Shown: in pieces, positions 62,040-64,000 of the stretch
How the letters are laid out: the number at the start of each line of letters is the position of its first letter
Numbering within the stretch: the first letter of the stretch is position 1
From: Pycnopodia helianthoides
Taxonomy: Eukaryota; Echinodermata; Asteroidea; Forcipulatida; Asteriidae
Direction: 5' to 3'
Assembly: GCA_032158295.1 (NCBI GenBank)
Contig: CM063250.1
Coordinates: 1,061,501 to 1,125,500, forward strand
DNA length: 64,000 bases
Made by a program: the position numbers and the translations under genes
Notes under the pieces: generated by a model
The model's input: the letters and a program-made list of their open reading frames with translations, nothing else
Told to the model about the DNA's origin: nothing
The model's database searches: none

Positions 62040-62215
62040 GTTGTATGTGCTGACCAATCAGCGTCCAGTACAATGTACATCGCGCTCGGGCTAGGCTCAA
62101 GACAAGAGAAACACGTGAAAAAGGATTTAGTTTTACCGCTGTGAGCCACACTCGTTGTTCTTGGAAAAGGCGGGGCGTCGATGACATCATCTCAACCACG
62201 CAACGTCCAATGAAA
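62040..62215. promoter_or_regulatory. Promoter-like patch (possible)
   Basis: GC-richer than its surroundings, with CCAAT boxes (tgaccaatcagc at 62051; the gtccaatgaaac string at 62206), an E-box CACGTG (62112), a GC-box ggcggggc (62169) and a CRE-like tgacatca (62182) within 165 bp. Such clustering is usual near vertebrate-like start sites; in this minus-strand gene it could be an internal promoter. No TATA box or first coding exon can be tied to it. Could be part of a repeat. Confidence 0.25.
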
Positions 62216-62240
62216 CTTTAGGATTCACATGGCAGTGGCC

Positions 62241-62408
62241 CTAGACTTGATTCAAGTCCCTTTCTCGTGCGAGGTCCCCAACACACATGATACGCGCCAG
62301 CATGCAGCCACAGTACAGACGTACATGTATACTACCAGTGCGCCCTCACCGACAAAATGTAGCTATTGTGGTGGCGATGCACGGTATTAGGACTTGAGTC
62401 AAGTCTAA
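62241..62408. mobile_element. Foldback element 'ctagacttgattcaagtcc'
   Basis: Left ctagacttgattcaagtcc; complement of the right end ttagacttgactcaagtcc (17 of 19). 168 bp, GC-richer interior, no ORF. Confidence 0.75.
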
Positions 62409-62614
62409 GTGCACACGTTATACTGCAGAAAAGTTTCGTTTAAACGGATAGTAAATTAAACGTAGGGTCACAGGCTTAGTACACACCCTTGAAGCACACT
62501 TGGGTGTTCATGTTTCCCAGGAAAACTACAGAAAGTGTGAATTGAACATGGATGGCTGTGGGATTACAAATCCCCAGGAATTTCCTGGGGTTTTATTGCT
62601 TGAGAATGGGAGAC

Positions 62615-62748
62615 GTTGAAGCATTAGGCAGCAGCAGGTGAACCCGGTAAACTTCCATCGTTGACGCTGTTCTGAGCATACGCACATGTCCGACAACATT
62701 GGATTTACCTGACAAGTCTGCTGCCACCTTGTGTTCCAAAAGTCTTCC
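62615..62748. mobile_element. Short foldback element ('ggcagcagac' family), copy 2
   Basis: 'aggcagcagcaggtgaaccc' and 'aagtctgctgccaccttgtg' are complementary at their cores; 'ttggatttacctgac' matches 17317-17428 in reverse orientation. The minus ORF 62526-62750 is explained by it. Confidence 0.6.
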
Positions 62749-63831
62749 ACTGTCTCCAGACCTTGAATAGGGCTACAGTAAAATCATTCAGCCACATCAT
62801 ATAAGACCCACTTCATCAACGAGAAATATTACTGCACTCATTACATCTCCCACTGCAATTTTTAATATCTGATGGTGATGAAGCCAGTATGATAATGTTC
62901 AGCCATGAACCGTTCATTCACACAATAACACAACCTCTTATTGTACATACAGGGAAAGTCAAGACAAAGCTGTTACCAAGGCAATGGCTGATTCCATGGA
63001 AGCTGAAGGAGCAAGAATATTAAAGTCACACAAGAATGATAAACTCATCCAAGTACTTTCTAAAAACATCCTTCCAAATTGATGGAGGAAAAAAGAAAGA
63101 CAATACAAAACCCAAACAAACAAGCAAAAAAAGAACAAAAAACTGATGAAGACTTTAATGCAATTGTACCTTGGGAATTCCTAATCTTTGAACATGTTGT
63201 CTAGCATAATAAAACAGAATGAAAAACAAAAGAAAATTATTTTTATAAAGAAAGTTTTTGTTTTTTATCACGTGGATACAAAAACAACTGACGCAATAAC
63301 AGACGTCACCTTTAACACAACAACTGTCGGCCTAGCAACACCACCTGTTGCTAAGTGACATCATCTACTAAGATGCACTCTTCCTGACTGGCCAATTACA
63401 TTTAATCAACCATCGAACCAATCTCATCCATCCCTCACTCATAAAGAAGAAGAGGGGGGAAAAAAATTACAAATCAAAAAAACAAAAACAGCTTGTCCAA
63501 AGCACGTCCAAAGCACGTCATACAGAAATGTCAGCACAACCATGAAGCTCACACAGTTGAAGGTCAACATTTGTTTTGCAGCGATTGATAAAAATTGCTC
63601 CTTCCTAAATTCCTATTTTTATGCAGATATAAAGAAATGCAATTAAGTGTTATTTGTGGTGAGGGAAGTCTTAAGTAAACAGAGTAGAGTGACTAAGATC
63701 TGCATTAAGAAGAGAAAAACATGCATGAAAGCACAATAAGATTATCCCACTCGTATGTTTCAACAAAAAACAACATTTTGAGAGTTAAGAAGCAGATTTT
63801 GGTGCCGGTCAAAGAGAATTCAGTGCTCTGA

Positions 63832-64000
63832 ACCCACTGAAGCGGTTAAGAGTACCGGACTCAAGCTCTGGTGTTTCTGATCAGCAGAGTGTGGGTTCAA
63901 GTCCTGGTCATGGCACTTGTGTCCATGGGCAAGATACTTTACCTTAATTGAACCGATCTTCTTAGTAAGCATAGTTTCACCTAAATTTCAAGTCATCTTA
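63832..64000 (+). mobile_element. tRNA-derived SINE, cut by the window end
   Basis: 'gaagcggttaagagtaccgg', 'actcaagctctggtgtttct', 'gatcagcagagtgtgggttc' and 'aagtcctggtcatggcactt' follow the 10520 copy closely: A-box remnant, B-box, then the body start 'gtgtccatgggcaagat'. The 3' part lies outside. Confidence 0.8.

Larger units (their letters stand above)
40304..64000 (-). other. Upstream intron or 5' region of neurabin
   Basis: No exon that could carry the PP1-docking motif or the actin-binding N-terminus is visible on the minus strand here. I looked for the expected '..(K/R)-(I/V)-x-F-S-x-A-P-I' coding with a phase-0 donor and saw none. The interval holds the arrays and elements listed separately. 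Unannotated stretches (for example 42970-44820, 47180-49690, 50130-51640, 53020-54600, 54900-58390, 58770-60410, 62760-63830) are AT-rich, with no supported gene. The N-terminal exons are therefore probably beyond 64000, making this intron longer than 23 kb. Confidence 0.6.

Noticed and set aside
1..64000. Autonomous transposon or retroviral coding genes
   Set aside because: No reverse transcriptase, integrase or transposase motifs were seen in any frame; only short non-autonomous elements are present.

Overview
The window is eukaryotic, intron-rich, AT-rich DNA crowded with repeats. It has no long open reading frame outside tandem arrays, no operon structure and no CRISPR array. The only gene I can identify with confidence is a neurabin/spinophilin (PPP1R9) orthologue on the minus strand. 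It is recognised from three short, phase-compatible exons: 40171-40303 (the segment before the PDZ domain, ending in FPVELEK), 9151-9271 (first PDZ half, with LGLSIIGMG and LEKLGIFIK) and 64-168 (second PDZ half, with [12 protein letters not shown]). They join in frame into one PDZ-containing stretch, separated by introns of about 9.0 kb and 30.9 kb. The amino-terminal actin-binding/PP1-binding part (5' side, above 40303) and the coiled-coil and C-terminal parts (3' side, below base 1) were not found. They probably lie outside the window, or in exons too short or diverged to recognise by eye.

The repeat content suggests a marine invertebrate deuterostome, most likely an echinoderm and perhaps a sea star. 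The grounds are tRNA-derived SINEs with a tail like 'gcgccttgag...gcgctatataa', many foldback elements of the 'cataaagctgttgagcag' type, and a repeated tRNA-like module. This is an impression from memory, not a database result.

Layout by plus coordinates. 1-168: PDZ exon. 169-9150: intron with a SINE (4845-5050) and a 1.1-kb 25-bp minisatellite (6462-7600). 9151-9271: PDZ exon. 9272-40170: giant intron with SINEs, tRNA-like modules, several families of terminal-inverted-repeat (MITE-like) elements, a 64-bp tandem array (20838-21346), a 39-bp minisatellite of about 38 copies (36464-37941) and a 41-bp array (39706-40080). 40171-40303: third exon. 40304-64000: upstream intron or 5' region with an unidentified 82-codon ORF (41521-41769), a 61-bp array, a 305-bp tandem triplication, a 12-bp array, further MITEs, a dimeric tRNA-like element with a 14-bp target-site duplication (60896-61345), and a promoter-like patch near 62.05-62.2 kb.

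I see no convincing new multi-gene system. The most unusual structures are the recurrent tRNA-like module inside inverted repeats, the higher-order minisatellites that keep both strands open by chance of unit length, and the serine in place of the usual arginine created at a PDZ exon junction. Everything rests on reading by eye; no alignment, folding or transcript evidence was available.
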